From Alkalibacillus silvisoli (lineage in GTDB: Bacteria; Bacillota; Bacilli; Bacillales; Alkalibacillaceae): a stretch of DNA of 64,000 nt. The stretch covers positions 434,001 to 498,000 of the forward strand of contig NZ_BAAACZ010000009.1 in the NCBI RefSeq assembly GCF_039521975.1, given 5' to 3'. Made by a program: the position numbers and the translations under genes. Each line of letters starts with the position of its first letter. The first letter of the stretch is position 1. Shown in pieces: positions 43,538 to 53,100 of this stretch. The notes under the pieces are model-generated. The model did not search any database, had not been told where the DNA came from, and was given only the letters and a program-made list of their open reading frames with translations.

Positions 43538-44299
43538 ATGGCAAACGACAATCAATTTGACCAAAACGATATGGACTGGACAGAGCATTTAGGTGAGTTA
43601 CGAAAACGTTTCTTTATAAGCTTCATCGTATTTGCTTTATCATTTGGTGTTGGTTTTTATTTTCGTGAAGAAATTTATTTATATATTGCTAATGATGTAC
43701 CTTTCCAATTAACGGTTTTAAGCCCTTTTGATATTATATGGGTATATGTCATTATTGGTACGATGCTTGGTTTAATTATTACAATACCCTTTTTAGCTTT
43801 TCAATTGTGGTTATTCATAAAGCCTGGTTTGACAAAGCATGAAAGAAGGGTAAGCTTATTATATGTACCAGCGATTTTTATTTTATTTATTTTAGGTTTA
43901 ATCTTTGGGTACTTTATTATTAAAGATCTAGTATTAAACTTTTTACTAGATTTAAGTGACGGATTAGTCAATGAGATGTTTACGGTTAATAATTATTTCC
44001 GCTTCATCTTACAAATAACAGTACCATTTGCTTTCTTTTTTGAAGTTCCTTTAATTGCCATGTTTTTAACGAGTCTAGGTATAATAACACCAGCATTTAT
44101 GAAAAAGACACGTAAGTTTGCATATTTAATTCTAATTATTATTGGTACAATGCTTTCGCCGCCTGATTTTATTTTGCAGCTTATTGTGGCTGCTCCATTA
44201 ATCTTCCTATATGAACTCGCTATTATCATGTCGGGGATTGTGTATCGTAAGCGAATGAAAAAGCTTGAAGAACTTAACCGTGAATTAGAAGAAGAATAA
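43538..44299 (+). CDS. tatC: Twin-arginine translocase subunit TatC
   Basis: Receptor of twin-arginine signal peptides. 253 residues, six membrane helices. N-terminal WTEHLGELRKRFF is the conserved signal-binding region; LSPFDIIWVY and the FRFILQITVPFAFFFEVPL helix follow; the C-terminus is cytosolic and charged. Follows the two tatA genes. QcrA in this window is an evident client. Confidence 0.95.
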   Translation: MANDNQFDQNDMDWTEHLGELRKRFFISFIVFALSFGVGFYFREEIYLYIANDVPFQLTVLSPFDIIWVYVIIGTMLGLIITIPFLAFQLWLFIKPGLTKHERRVSLLYVPAIFILFILGLIFGYFIIKDLVLNFLLDLSDGLVNEMFTVNNYFRFILQITVPFAFFFEVPLIAMFLTSLGIITPAFMKKTRKFAYLILIIIGTMLSPPDFILQLIVAAPLIFLYELAIIMSGIVYRKRMKKLEELNRELEEE

Positions 44300-44316
44300 T
44301 TGAAGCAGGTGTTTAC

Positions 44317-44532
44317 ATGAAAACTTTTTATCATTTTGCGATGCAATTTAGAGGAATTGAAAGTAAAAGTGATGAAAGAAAACAATTAGCTGAATGGATG
44401 TTTCGTGATCATGATTTCCCGAAACAATCGACAAATTACGATGATATTACACGTTATTTAGAAATGAATAGCCCGTTTCCAGGAGCGTTAAAAGCGTTTG
44501 ATGCGTTATGGGATGAATTTTTAGAATCATAA
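44317..44532 (+). CDS. YozE family SAM-like protein (UPF0346)
   Basis: 71 residues of the YozE_SAM_like family: MKTFYHFAMQFRG, WMFRDHDFPKQS, YDDITRYLEMN and FDALWDEFLE. Small helical protein of unknown function, common in Bacillales and streptococci. 17 nt after tatC, ends in a strong terminator, so co-transcription with tatC is likely. Confidence 0.92.
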   Translation: MKTFYHFAMQFRGIESKSDERKQLAEWMFRDHDFPKQSTNYDDITRYLEMNSPFPGALKAFDALWDEFLES

Positions 44533-44534
44533 TT

Positions 44535-44566
44535 AAAAGCCAGGTGAAAAGTCACCTGGCTTTTTT
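44535..44566. terminator. Strong terminator after yozE-like gene
   Basis: AAAAGCCAGGTGA / TCACCTGGCTTTT, 13 bp with a 4 nt loop, followed by TT. Also usable on the minus strand for the YjcZ-type gene. Confidence 0.93.
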
Positions 44567-44620
44567 GATGAAAGGAGGGCTTAATCCGTACCATTCATCA
44601 TATTTTCATTGTAGTCATAA

Positions 44621-44710
44621 CTAGCACATGTAAGAGCTACCAACAATGATCAATAGAATGAAAAGAACGACGATTAAAGTGAAGCCTCCACCATAATAAC
44701 CTTTACTCAT
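44621..44710 (-). CDS. YjcZ family small hydrophobic peptide (29 residues)
   Basis: A minus-strand frame with AAGGAGGAATGAACT before the ATG. The peptide starts MSKGYYGGGFTLIVV and continues LFILLIIVGSSYMC, the glycine-tyrosine head plus single membrane helix of the YjcZ (sporulation-associated) family. It ends in Met-Cys instead of the usual short tyrosine-rich end. The rest of the interval up to ung shows only AT-rich spacer. Confidence 0.82.
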   Translation of the reverse strand: MSKGYYGGGFTLIVVLFILLIIVGSSYMC

Positions 44711-44938
44711 AGTTCATTCCTCCTTCATGGTTTTCACTGTTAACTTATGCAAACTAATGAAAGTGCGTATAGGCTATCGTAATGGTACTTGTTTAAATGC
44801 ATAAATTTTACTTAAATACTTAGAAATTGATATCAAAATGCATAGTTTCGTATTTTTCGACACTTCATTTTCTTATATTAATGTAGAAATGAGTAAAATA
44901 GTGCGCTTGCCCAGGAAATGAAGGGAGGTACATAGGAA

Positions 44939-45595
44939 ATGAATATCACAACCGATTGGAAAGAAGTATTGCAACAAGAATTTAGTCAGCCTTATTTTAA
45001 ACAATTAACTGAAGAGGTTAAGAAGAAGTATGAGATTGAAGAAGTTTATCCACCATATGCTAATATATTTTGTGCGTTTAATATAACCTCTTATGAAATG
45101 ACAAAAGTTGTACTTTTAGGGCAGGATCCTTATCATGGACCTAATCAAGCTAATGGTTTAAGTTTTTCGGTTAATGCTAGGGAGAAGCTTCCACCGTCAT
45201 TAAATAATATCTTTAAAGAATTAGAAAATGATATTGGTTGTAGACCATCGCATGGTGACCTGTCTCATTGGGCTAATGAAGGTGTTTTGTTATTAAACAC
45301 GGCTTTAACGGTCAAAGAAGGTGTAGCGAATGCTCACCATAATTTAGGATGGGAGAAGTTCACAACATCAGTCATTAAGCTCTTAAGTGATCAAAAGGAC
45401 CATGTGGTTTTTGTGTTGTGGGGGAAACAGGCTTATAAGAATCATTCACTAATTGATTCAAGGCACACCATTATTCACGCACCACATCCAAGTCCGCTAT
45501 CTGCTTATAGAGGTTTTTTCGGAAGTAAGCCCTTTAGCCACGTTAACGAGGCATTAAAAAAGAATGGGCAAAAGCCCGTTAATTGGTGTTACTAA
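44939..45595 (+). CDS. ung: Uracil-DNA glycosylase
   Basis: Excises uracil from DNA. 218 residues. Water-activating Asp63 in GQDPYHGPNQANG, LLLNTALTV, and the minor-groove HPSPLSAYRGFFGSKPF loop are all canonical. AAGGGAGGT lies before the ATG. Stand-alone gene. Confidence 0.97.
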   Translation: MNITTDWKEVLQQEFSQPYFKQLTEEVKKKYEIEEVYPPYANIFCAFNITSYEMTKVVLLGQDPYHGPNQANGLSFSVNAREKLPPSLNNIFKELENDIGCRPSHGDLSHWANEGVLLLNTALTVKEGVANAHHNLGWEKFTTSVIKLLSDQKDHVVFVLWGKQAYKNHSLIDSRHTIIHAPHPSPLSAYRGFFGSKPFSHVNEALKKNGQKPVNWCY

Positions 45596-45662
45596 CATTA
45601 GCCTATACAGGATATGCTTTTATCCCGTACATTATAATAGTTGATTAAAGGGAGGAATATGT

Positions 45663-46172
45663 ATGTATCCTGCAAGGCCAAACCCACACAATTACTGGAA
45701 TCAACCAGCACAACCACCAATGAGGCATCATGGCTATCCTAAACCGAACATCATTCATCAATTTTTATCTAAGATTAAAGGTCCGGGACCAACGCCTAAA
45801 GGACCTTTTCATGCACCAATTACACCCTTTCAATATGGCGCATCTAATTACCATGGATTACATGGAACACTTAATCAGATTCAAAAAGGTTTAGGGATGG
45901 TACAACAAGTCTTACCATTATGGAAGCAATACGGTCCACTCATAAAGAATGCACCAATGTTCATAGATATGGTAAAATTAATGATGGAAGAGGATGAAAC
46001 AAAAGACCCTAAAGTTGAAAAGGAAGAAGCCTCAAAAGATGAATTGATCAAGCAATTAGAAGATGATATAAAACAAGAATCTGGCTTCGTAAAAAAAGGC
46101 GATGAAAAACAAAAGACTGCTGAATTGGAACAACATCCTCGTGGACTACCAAAGCCGAAGTTATATATTTAG
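45663..46172 (+). CDS. YqfQ/VrrA-like protein
   Basis: 169 residues: a Pro/His/Asn-rich N-terminus (about 1-65, MYPARPNPHNYWNQP), a central helical segment GLGMVQQVLPLWKQYGPLIKN resembling YqfQ (VrrA) proteins, and a charged Lys/Glu C-terminal part. No signal peptide or membrane helix. YqfQ-type proteins are of unknown, possibly spore-related, function. A YppG-like protein is the alternative; low-complexity composition limits certainty. GGGAGG precedes the ATG. Confidence 0.6.
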   Translation: MYPARPNPHNYWNQPAQPPMRHHGYPKPNIIHQFLSKIKGPGPTPKGPFHAPITPFQYGASNYHGLHGTLNQIQKGLGMVQQVLPLWKQYGPLIKNAPMFIDMVKLMMEEDETKDPKVEKEEASKDELIKQLEDDIKQESGFVKKGDEKQKTAELEQHPRGLPKPKLYI

Positions 46173-46191
46173 GACTCATAGGAGTGATTAA

Positions 46192-47148
46192 ATGAACAAT
46201 AAGCTAAGTAAAGCAACATTTGCAGGAGGCTGTTTTTGGTGCATGGTCGAACCATTTGATCGTCGGCCAGGAATTGATAACATTGTTTCTGGTTATACAG
46301 GTGGACATACGGAAAATCCAACATATGAAGAGGTGTGCTCTAATACAACAGGTCATTTGGAAGCTGTTCAAATCACGTATGACCCAGAAGTGTTTCCATA
46401 TGACCAGTTATTAGAGCTCTTCTGGCAGCAAATTGATCCCACTGATTCCAAGGGGCAATTTAATGACCGTGGCGAATCATACAAGCCTGCCATTTTTTAT
46501 CATGATCAAGAACAAAAGCGTCTTGCAGAACAATCTAAACAAGCATTAGAAAATAGTGGAAAGTTTAAAGAGCCTATAGTAGTCGAGATTAGGGAGGCGG
46601 CCACTTTCTATCCTGCTGAGGAAGAACATCAAGACTATTATAAGAAAAATTCATTTCACTACAAACTATACAAAAAAGGATCAGGGCGAGAAGGATTTAT
46701 TAAGGAACATTGGTCTTCTGAGAAAGATCAGTCGACCTTACGTCAAACTTTAAGTGACATTCAATACAAAGTAACACAAGAAGACGCTACTGAACCCCCT
46801 TTTCAAAATGAATATTGGGATCATGAAGAAGAAGGGATCTATGTTGACATCGTAAGTGGTGAACCCCTATTCTCTTCAAAGGACAAATATGATGCAGGTT
46901 GTGGCTGGCCGAGCTTTACTAAACCGATTGCCCCTTTAGAAGAAGAGTTAGATACATCACACGGTATGCGAAGAGTTGAAGTTAGAAGTCAACATGCAGA
47001 TTCCCATTTAGGACATGTGTTTGACGATGGGCCTAAAGAAGATGGTGGGATGCGTTATTGTATTAATTCAGCAGCCCTGAAGTTTATCAATAAAGATCGT
47101 TTAGAAGAAGAAGGATACGGAAAATACAAACCGTTATTTGATCGTTAA
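46192..47148 (+). CDS. msrAB: Fused methionine sulfoxide reductase MsrA-MsrB
   Basis: Repairs both S and R sulfoxides of methionine. 318 residues. MsrA domain (about 1-155) with catalytic Cys14 in AGGCFWCMVEPF; MsrB domain (about 175-310) with AGCGWPSF, SQHADSHLGHVFDDGP and the catalytic cysteine in MRYCINSAAL. The zinc CxxC pairs of other MsrB proteins are not seen. A second, separate MsrA is encoded on the minus strand near 57.6 kb. Confidence 0.96.
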   Translation: MNNKLSKATFAGGCFWCMVEPFDRRPGIDNIVSGYTGGHTENPTYEEVCSNTTGHLEAVQITYDPEVFPYDQLLELFWQQIDPTDSKGQFNDRGESYKPAIFYHDQEQKRLAEQSKQALENSGKFKEPIVVEIREAATFYPAEEEHQDYYKKNSFHYKLYKKGSGREGFIKEHWSSEKDQSTLRQTLSDIQYKVTQEDATEPPFQNEYWDHEEEGIYVDIVSGEPLFSSKDKYDAGCGWPSFTKPIAPLEEELDTSHGMRRVEVRSQHADSHLGHVFDDGPKEDGGMRYCINSAALKFINKDRLEEEGYGKYKPLFDR

Positions 47149-47181
47149 TCAAATGTTTGATTAAATTTAGAGGAAGGTGTC

Positions 47182-47388
47182 ATGATGATTCATAAAACTT
47201 GGGAAAATAACGAAACAGTTAAACAAATTAAGTGCGTACACACAAATGCAAAAAAATTTACCGTAGAAAACGTTCTAACACCAGGTAAAACTTATGATGT
47301 TAAAAATGAATCTGGAGAATTTTATTTTGTGATTGATGATTTAGGTAAAATGGGTGGATTTTATAAAGAATATTTTGAGGAAGTTTAA
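47182..47388 (+). CDS. Small conserved protein, DUF6501-like
   Basis: 68 residues, soluble: IKCVHTNAKKFTVENVLTPG and GGFYKEYFEEV segments resemble a small Bacillaceae family I recall as DUF6501. GAGGAAGGTG lies before two adjacent ATGs. Function unknown. Spacing of 34 nt from msrAB suggests a shared transcript. Confidence 0.7.
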   Translation: MMIHKTWENNETVKQIKCVHTNAKKFTVENVLTPGKTYDVKNESGEFYFVIDDLGKMGGFYKEYFEEV

Positions 47389-47439
47389 TGATCTTGTGAG
47401 TTGGACAAAAGAATTCCCCTTCTCGAAAACCTAAGGCGA

Positions 47440-47590
47440 ATAGATGTTAGTAGGTGCTAGTATCCGCTACGGAAATAAACTCCTTTAGGGGACCTGCCGA
47501 GTCTCTTGGTCCCTAAAGGAAGTGGCTTTTCTTCCGAGGCGCTCTGAGCCGTGCGTGCGAAAAGCGTCGACTGAAAGTGAGTCACAATAA
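47440..47590. repeat. Intergenic structured repeat, Bacillaceae type, partly decayed
   Basis: A stretch richer in G+C than its surroundings with an internal perfect 10 bp stem (47481-47490 TCCTTTAGGG with 47511-47520 CCCTAAAGGA) and a right part CCGAGGCGCTCTGAGCCGTGC. It resembles dispersed intergenic repeats I recall from Bacillaceae genomes. The right part is also related to the repeat near 56.9 kb (CCGAGG-GCTC-GAGCCGTGC). No reading frame of interest. Confidence 0.65.
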
Positions 47591-47631
47591 CAATAACCCA
47601 GTTTTTTATTTTTTGGAAGCATTTTGTAGCA

Positions 47632-48531
47632 TTAAACTCGAATGTTTGCTAAGAAAATGCCTAAGGTTTCTTCGTACATTTCCTCTAAGTCCGTAATGGG
47701 TAAAGGGTTTACACCTTGAGAAAGCTCTAGTGTGAATCCTGGCCTTCTAAAGTCTTGGATAAACCAATCTTTATAGCCTGCATGACTATCGACGTATTGA
47801 ATAGGTCGATAACCACTCACCCGACCATATTCTTGTGCGATCTCGGCGGAAATGGGAGGCTCCAAACCTTCATACCCCCAAAAAATAATTGCACCTTGAG
47901 TGTGTAATGCTAATACCCGATCAAAGTCTTTAGCTAATGTTAAGTCATATATAGCTAAAGCTTCTGGTTCTGTTAAAGGTCCATATCCTGGAAAATCACG
48001 GGGGGATGGATTTTTAGGTTTGCGTTGCTGTTCTAAATCCCAATTTGCTGGAAATTGGTTATTTAAGTCTACCCCTCTTATATTAGCTTTCCATTGATCA
48101 AAATTTGTACTTTGATTATTAATACTTAACACTAAATCACGGAATGACTCATCCATAGGTAATCCGTTATTAAGTAAATCAACACCATCTGGGTTCACCA
48201 TGGGTACAAGGCTTAATGTGATCTCATTAAAATAGTGATGCATATTTTGGCCTCTGATGGGTTCGTTTGAAGATAAAGCATGTAAATAGTCGTTCATAAA
48301 TCTCATTATAACGCTTGTTGTAATGGACTCATGAGCGTGAAAAGAACCATTAATATGTATGTGCTGTTCCCCGTTTCCAATAACAACTTCATATATGGGT
48401 CTACCCATAATGGAATGGCCAATGACATTCAATGCAAACTGATGATATAAAGATTCTAACCTGATTAAATCCTCTTCAAACTTTTGAAAAGTATATAGGC
48501 TATCATCTTGAATGATCCGATAATATTTCAT
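47632..48531 (-). CDS. M14 family zinc carboxypeptidase
   Basis: 299 residues without a signal peptide. Zinc ligands HxxE at His65-Glu68 (FHAHES), third histidine in LALHTQG near 211, NPDGVDLLNNG and RGVDLNNQFPANW substrate loops, and the catalytic glutamate in TLELSQG near 270. Similar to gamma-D-glutamyl-L-diamino acid peptidases (YqgT-type) that trim peptidoglycan peptides. Upstream minus-strand site AAGGGGGACGAC supports the ATG. Cytosolic muropeptide recycling is plausible. Confidence 0.88.
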   Translation of the reverse strand: MKYYRIIQDDSLYTFQKFEEDLIRLESLYHQFALNVIGHSIMGRPIYEVVIGNGEQHIHINGSFHAHESITTSVIMRFMNDYLHALSSNEPIRGQNMHHYFNEITLSLVPMVNPDGVDLLNNGLPMDESFRDLVLSINNQSTNFDQWKANIRGVDLNNQFPANWDLEQQRKPKNPSPRDFPGYGPLTEPEALAIYDLTLAKDFDRVLALHTQGAIIFWGYEGLEPPISAEIAQEYGRVSGYRPIQYVDSHAGYKDWFIQDFRRPGFTLELSQGVNPLPITDLEEMYEETLGIFLANIRV

Positions 48532-48696
48532 TAGTCGTCCCCCTTACATTTTAAATGTATGTTTTTAACTTGGTGAATTTGCACAATTTATGAAAAGTCA
48601 TTATAATGTTGGGTAGAATTGCTACATACACGTGGTTATTCTGTGAAATAAATGATATCATAGCAGTAAACATTATTAATGAAGGAGGGGTTTACA

Positions 48697-48933
48697 TTGG
48701 CATTCATTATTTCATCACCGTGTAAAGACGAGAAAGCAGCTGAATGTGTTGATGTATGTCCAGTTGATTGTATTGAAGAAGGTAAAGACATGTTCTATAT
48801 AGATCCAGATATTTGTATCGATTGTGGAGCATGTGAAGCAGTATGTCCAGTAGAGGCCATATACCATGAGGACGAGCTTCCTGAAGAGGAAAATGAATAT
48901 ATTGAAATTAATAGGAAGTTCTTCCAAGAATAA
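48697..48933 (+). CDS. Ferredoxin, bacterial 7Fe/8Fe type
   Basis: Low-potential electron carrier. 78 residues; eight cysteines in two groups: C9, and CVDVCPVDC, then CIDCGACEAVCP. TTG start (MAFIISSPC) with AGGAGGGG 8 nt upstream matches family N-termini. Acidic C-terminus. Single gene with its own terminator; the redox partner is not evident here. Confidence 0.93.
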   Translation: MAFIISSPCKDEKAAECVDVCPVDCIEEGKDMFYIDPDICIDCGACEAVCPVEAIYHEDELPEEENEYIEINRKFFQE

Positions 48934-48940
48934 CGGATAC

Positions 48941-48977
48941 AAAAGAGGCTGGATAAACGTATTCAGTCTCTTTTTTT
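48941..48977 (+). terminator. Terminator after ferredoxin
   Basis: AAAGAGGCTG pairs with CAGTCTCTTT (one G-U) and is followed by a T-run of seven. Confidence 0.88.
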
Positions 48978-49088
48978 CACTTTTTTATAAATAACTTTTA
49001 TAATAATCAAGATGAGTAAAACTAAAGGTGTTCACATATGTAGTCGATTAATTATTTTCGATAAAAATAAATCTAGGGGAAATGGGAA

Positions 49089-50141
49089 ATGTTCAATAAA
49101 AAGGATGATTATATAGAGCAAGTTTTTTCGGTTTTTCGTTGGTTAATGTTAGTGGCGATTATGGTTGTTTATTATTTCACACCAGAAAACCATGTCTTTA
49201 ACATTAACCAACAAGAACTACTTTATTTAGTCGGGAGCGGAGCTTTATATAGTCTTATTATTCAAGTAGCTTTACTAAAATTGAATACCTATACAAAAGC
49301 CAAGCTCAGGTTTTCTCAAAGTGGTGTTATTTTAGATTTATTCTTTATTTCAGCACTAATACTGGTAACGGGTGGAGCCTTAAGCTTATTTACGCCATTG
49401 TATTTTATCTGGCTATTACATGCTGCTTTAGTGTGGCGTATTAAAGGCGTACTTGTTGCTACTTTTTTCGCCTTTATAAGTTATTCAAGCATAGTCTTTT
49501 ATTATGAACAGCTTTTAATTGAAGTGTTAACTTTTACCACCCATGCAATATTAATTGGTTTAGTTGGGTTATTCGCAGGGTTGTTGACTACAAGAAAGCA
49601 AGCATCTTCAATTGATCATATTAATTATAAAGATGAAGCTATGAAAGATTATATCTCAGGGTTATACAATCATCGTTCTTTTCAAAACACTTTAACGAAA
49701 CTAGTTGAAAAGGATAAAGAATTTACGTTAATCAAATTGAACATTGACCATTTTAAAGAACTCAATGATCGTTATGGGTATGAAATGGGCGATCGTGTTT
49801 TAGCCATATTAGGGAGCACGATAGACTTTTGGGTTGAACCGAGAGAGGGTTACAACTTTAGGTATAATGGTGATGAATTTACCATCATACTATTCGAAAA
49901 GAATCGTAGGAAAATTGAACAGAATATTGAGCGGTGGAACAATTATTTCACAGAGCACGTACAAATGATTGATGATTTAAGTGAAGAAAAAGTGACACTA
50001 AGTTATGGAATTTGCTCATTAATGGAATCTGATGATCGTGATGAGTTGTTAAGACGTGTTGATCGTTGTGTCCATCAGGCTAAAGCCAAAGGGAGAAATA
50101 GAGCCGTCTTTGATGAGACGTTTAATGCAATAAAGAAATAA
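49089..50141 (+). CDS. Membrane-anchored GGDEF-domain protein, putative diguanylate cyclase
   Basis: 350 residues: five or six N-terminal membrane helices (about 15-165), then a GGDEF domain (about 185-345). Substrate/metal segments are seen: KLNIDHFKELNDRYG, MGDRVLAILG, and the active loop RYNGDEF at 258-264, where the first G of GGDEF is replaced by Asn. C-terminal YGICSLMESDD and VDRCVHQAKAKGRNR are typical. No clear RxxD inhibitory site. The product would be c-di-GMP if active. Placed 16 nt before dynA. Confidence 0.88.
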   Translation: MFNKKDDYIEQVFSVFRWLMLVAIMVVYYFTPENHVFNINQQELLYLVGSGALYSLIIQVALLKLNTYTKAKLRFSQSGVILDLFFISALILVTGGALSLFTPLYFIWLLHAALVWRIKGVLVATFFAFISYSSIVFYYEQLLIEVLTFTTHAILIGLVGLFAGLLTTRKQASSIDHINYKDEAMKDYISGLYNHRSFQNTLTKLVEKDKEFTLIKLNIDHFKELNDRYGYEMGDRVLAILGSTIDFWVEPREGYNFRYNGDEFTIILFEKNRRKIEQNIERWNNYFTEHVQMIDDLSEEKVTLSYGICSLMESDDRDELLRRVDRCVHQAKAKGRNRAVFDETFNAIKK

Positions 50142-50157
50142 GCTAGGGGAATGACGA

Positions 50158-53100
50158 ATGACAATAAAGGTCAAACCAAGTATTAATTTCGAAAAACTTT
50201 ATGATATAACAAAGCAGTATAACTATATTGAAGAGCAAAATAAAATGATCCAGTTGTATGAAAAGTGGTCTAATAAGTCAATGGTGATTGGCTTTACTGG
50301 CCACTTTTCTGCTGGAAAATCTTCAATGATTAATGAAATTGTTGGTGAAGAGTTGTTACCATCAAGTCCCATTCCAACAAGTGCAAACATTGTTGAGATA
50401 CAAAATGGCCAAGAACAAGTGACCTACTATTTTAATAAAACAAAATTTGCTAAAGAACCTGAGGTCAATATTGATCAAATTCAAAGGTTTTCAAGAAATG
50501 GCGAAGAAGTGGAATCCTTAACAATTGAAAAGTCGTTGCCGTTTATTCAAGATATCACTTTAATGGATACACCAGGAATAGACTCGGCTGATGATGAAGA
50601 GTTTAATCGAACGTTATCTCGTGTTCATTTAATTGATTATTTTGTTTATGTAGTTGATTATAACCATGTTCAATCAGAAGTGAACTTTTTGTTTTTAAAT
50701 GAGTTAGAGAAAAAAAGCGTCCCTTACATGATTGTTGTTAATCAAATTGATAAGCATAATTCTACTGAGATAACGATGGAATCCTATCGGCATGCATTAG
50801 TTGAAAGCTGCGATAATTGGGGTTTAAATCCTGATTTAATCCTCTATACATCACTAAAGGAATTAAATCATCCAGAAAATCAATTGCATGCGTTACAACA
50901 ACATATTGATAACCTGATTCAAAATAAGGTTGATTATGTTGAAAAGCGTGTCATGAATGAATTGAATGACATGATTACTCAGGTAGCAGAAAAGCAATTT
51001 GGTGAATATGACCATATTTCAAAAGAACAACTAGAGCTTAATGAACAACAATACTACGATTTGAAATCACGGATCGACGTCCTAAATAAGACCATTGATC
51101 AATTTAAAGCGTATTATTCAAAATCGATTGGAAAACTGGTTGATGAATCTTATTTAATGACATTTGAAATACGTGAAGCGGCAAAACAATACTTAGAATC
51201 GTTACAGCCAAAGTTTAAGGTGGGTGGATTGTTTTCTAAGAAGAAAACGGCTGAGGAGAAAGAACAACGCTCCAATCAGTTTATTCATAACCTTAATGAG
51301 CGCGTTAAGACTGAAGTTAACTGGCATGTCCGCGACTTCTTAATGAAAACGATAGAGGATAATGGGGTTCAAGACCAAGATCTTAAAAAACAAGTTCAAC
51401 AGTTTGAATATGTTGTCACAGAGGAAGCATTACTAGAAAATGTAAACCCGTCAGCGGAAGTGAATGGCGATTATGTTTTACTATTTACAAATTTATTACA
51501 AAAGTCAATCGCAAGTAATGTTAAACAGCAGCTTTCAACTCATTTAGCTAAGCTTCATGAATTGCTTCAATTAGAAGTGGACCAACAATTACCTCAATTG
51601 AATGAACAATTATCTGAATTGGAAATGGGACTTAATCAATCTAAGCAATCAATAGATCAGTCACAAGAAATAAAACGGTTTGAGTCGACTTTTAAAAAGG
51701 CTTTAGTGGATGAGTATTCAAATAACGAAACTGTAAAAGCGGCATATCAGGATTATTTAAGCAGCTATCATCAAGTTGAAATAGAAGATGTATTATCTGA
51801 GGAAATTGTTAAAAATAGCCAAGAGGTTGAAGTAGATGATTCTTCATATCAACCAGTGTTTTCAGTTGATGAAGTGAAAAGAGATGCTGAACGAATTTTA
51901 AATAGTATAAAAGAAATTTCGATATTGGATCATTATGAACGACAGATCCGCACGAAGAATGACCAAATTAATGATATGTCATATACAGTTGCATTGTTCG
52001 GGGCTTTTAGTGCAGGTAAATCATCATTTGCAAACGCTTGGGTAGGCGATTATATTTTACCTGTCTCGCCAAACCCAACAACAGCTGCCATTAACAAGAT
52101 TTCACCAGTTAATGAACAATATCAACATGAAGATGTCGTTGTTAGCTTTAAAACAGAAAAATCAATGATCAATCAAGTTAACCAAATCATTGCACCCATT
52201 ACAGACGAAACATTCCAATCTGTTCAAGCTTTGAAGAAATTTATTCAGAAGAACATTAAAAAAATTACAGACCAATTATCTAAGATGGACGTTTCATTTG
52301 TTCAGGCGTTTTTAAATGGATTATCAGATTGTGAAAGCTTACTTGGTGACCAAAAGCAAATTACGATTCAAGACTTTCGTCAATACGTCACAGAGGAAAG
52401 CTTATCTTGTTTCGTTGAAGAGATCGTTATTTACTATGATTGTGAATTAACACGTTCTGGTGTCACATTAGTTGATACACCAGGCGCAGATTCCATTCAT
52501 GCTAGACACACGAATGTTTCTATGCATTATGTGAAGCATTCTGATGTATTAGTTTATGTCAATTATTATAATCACGCTTTTGCTCGAGCTGATCGTGAAT
52601 TCCTTAAACAGTTAGGTCGTGTGAAGGATGCATTCACAATGGATAAAATGTTTTTCGTGTTAAATGCTTCTGATTTAGCATCTAGTCGGAATGAATTAAA
52701 AATGGTTGAATCCTATTTACAAGACCAGCTTCAACAGCACGGAATTCATAATCCACAAACCTATCCAATTTCGAGTAAAAGATTAATCGAACAACCAGCA
52801 TTAAAGCAAGAAGATGAACAGGCATTATCGTTTTTTGGTAGGTTTAATCACTTTATTGAACATGATGCCAAGGCAATGCTTACTTATAATTTAAAGTTAG
52901 AAGTGGATGCGCTGACATCTTTCGTTCATAAAACCGTTAATGAAATTGATCAAAATCAAGAAGAACAAGACCGCTTAATTGCACAATACAAACAAGAACA
53001 AGAACAATTAAGACAATACATTGAATCAGTAGAACCAACAGTTTATGTAAAGCAAATCCAAAAGCAAGTTGATGAATTAACACATTATGTTCATGAACGT

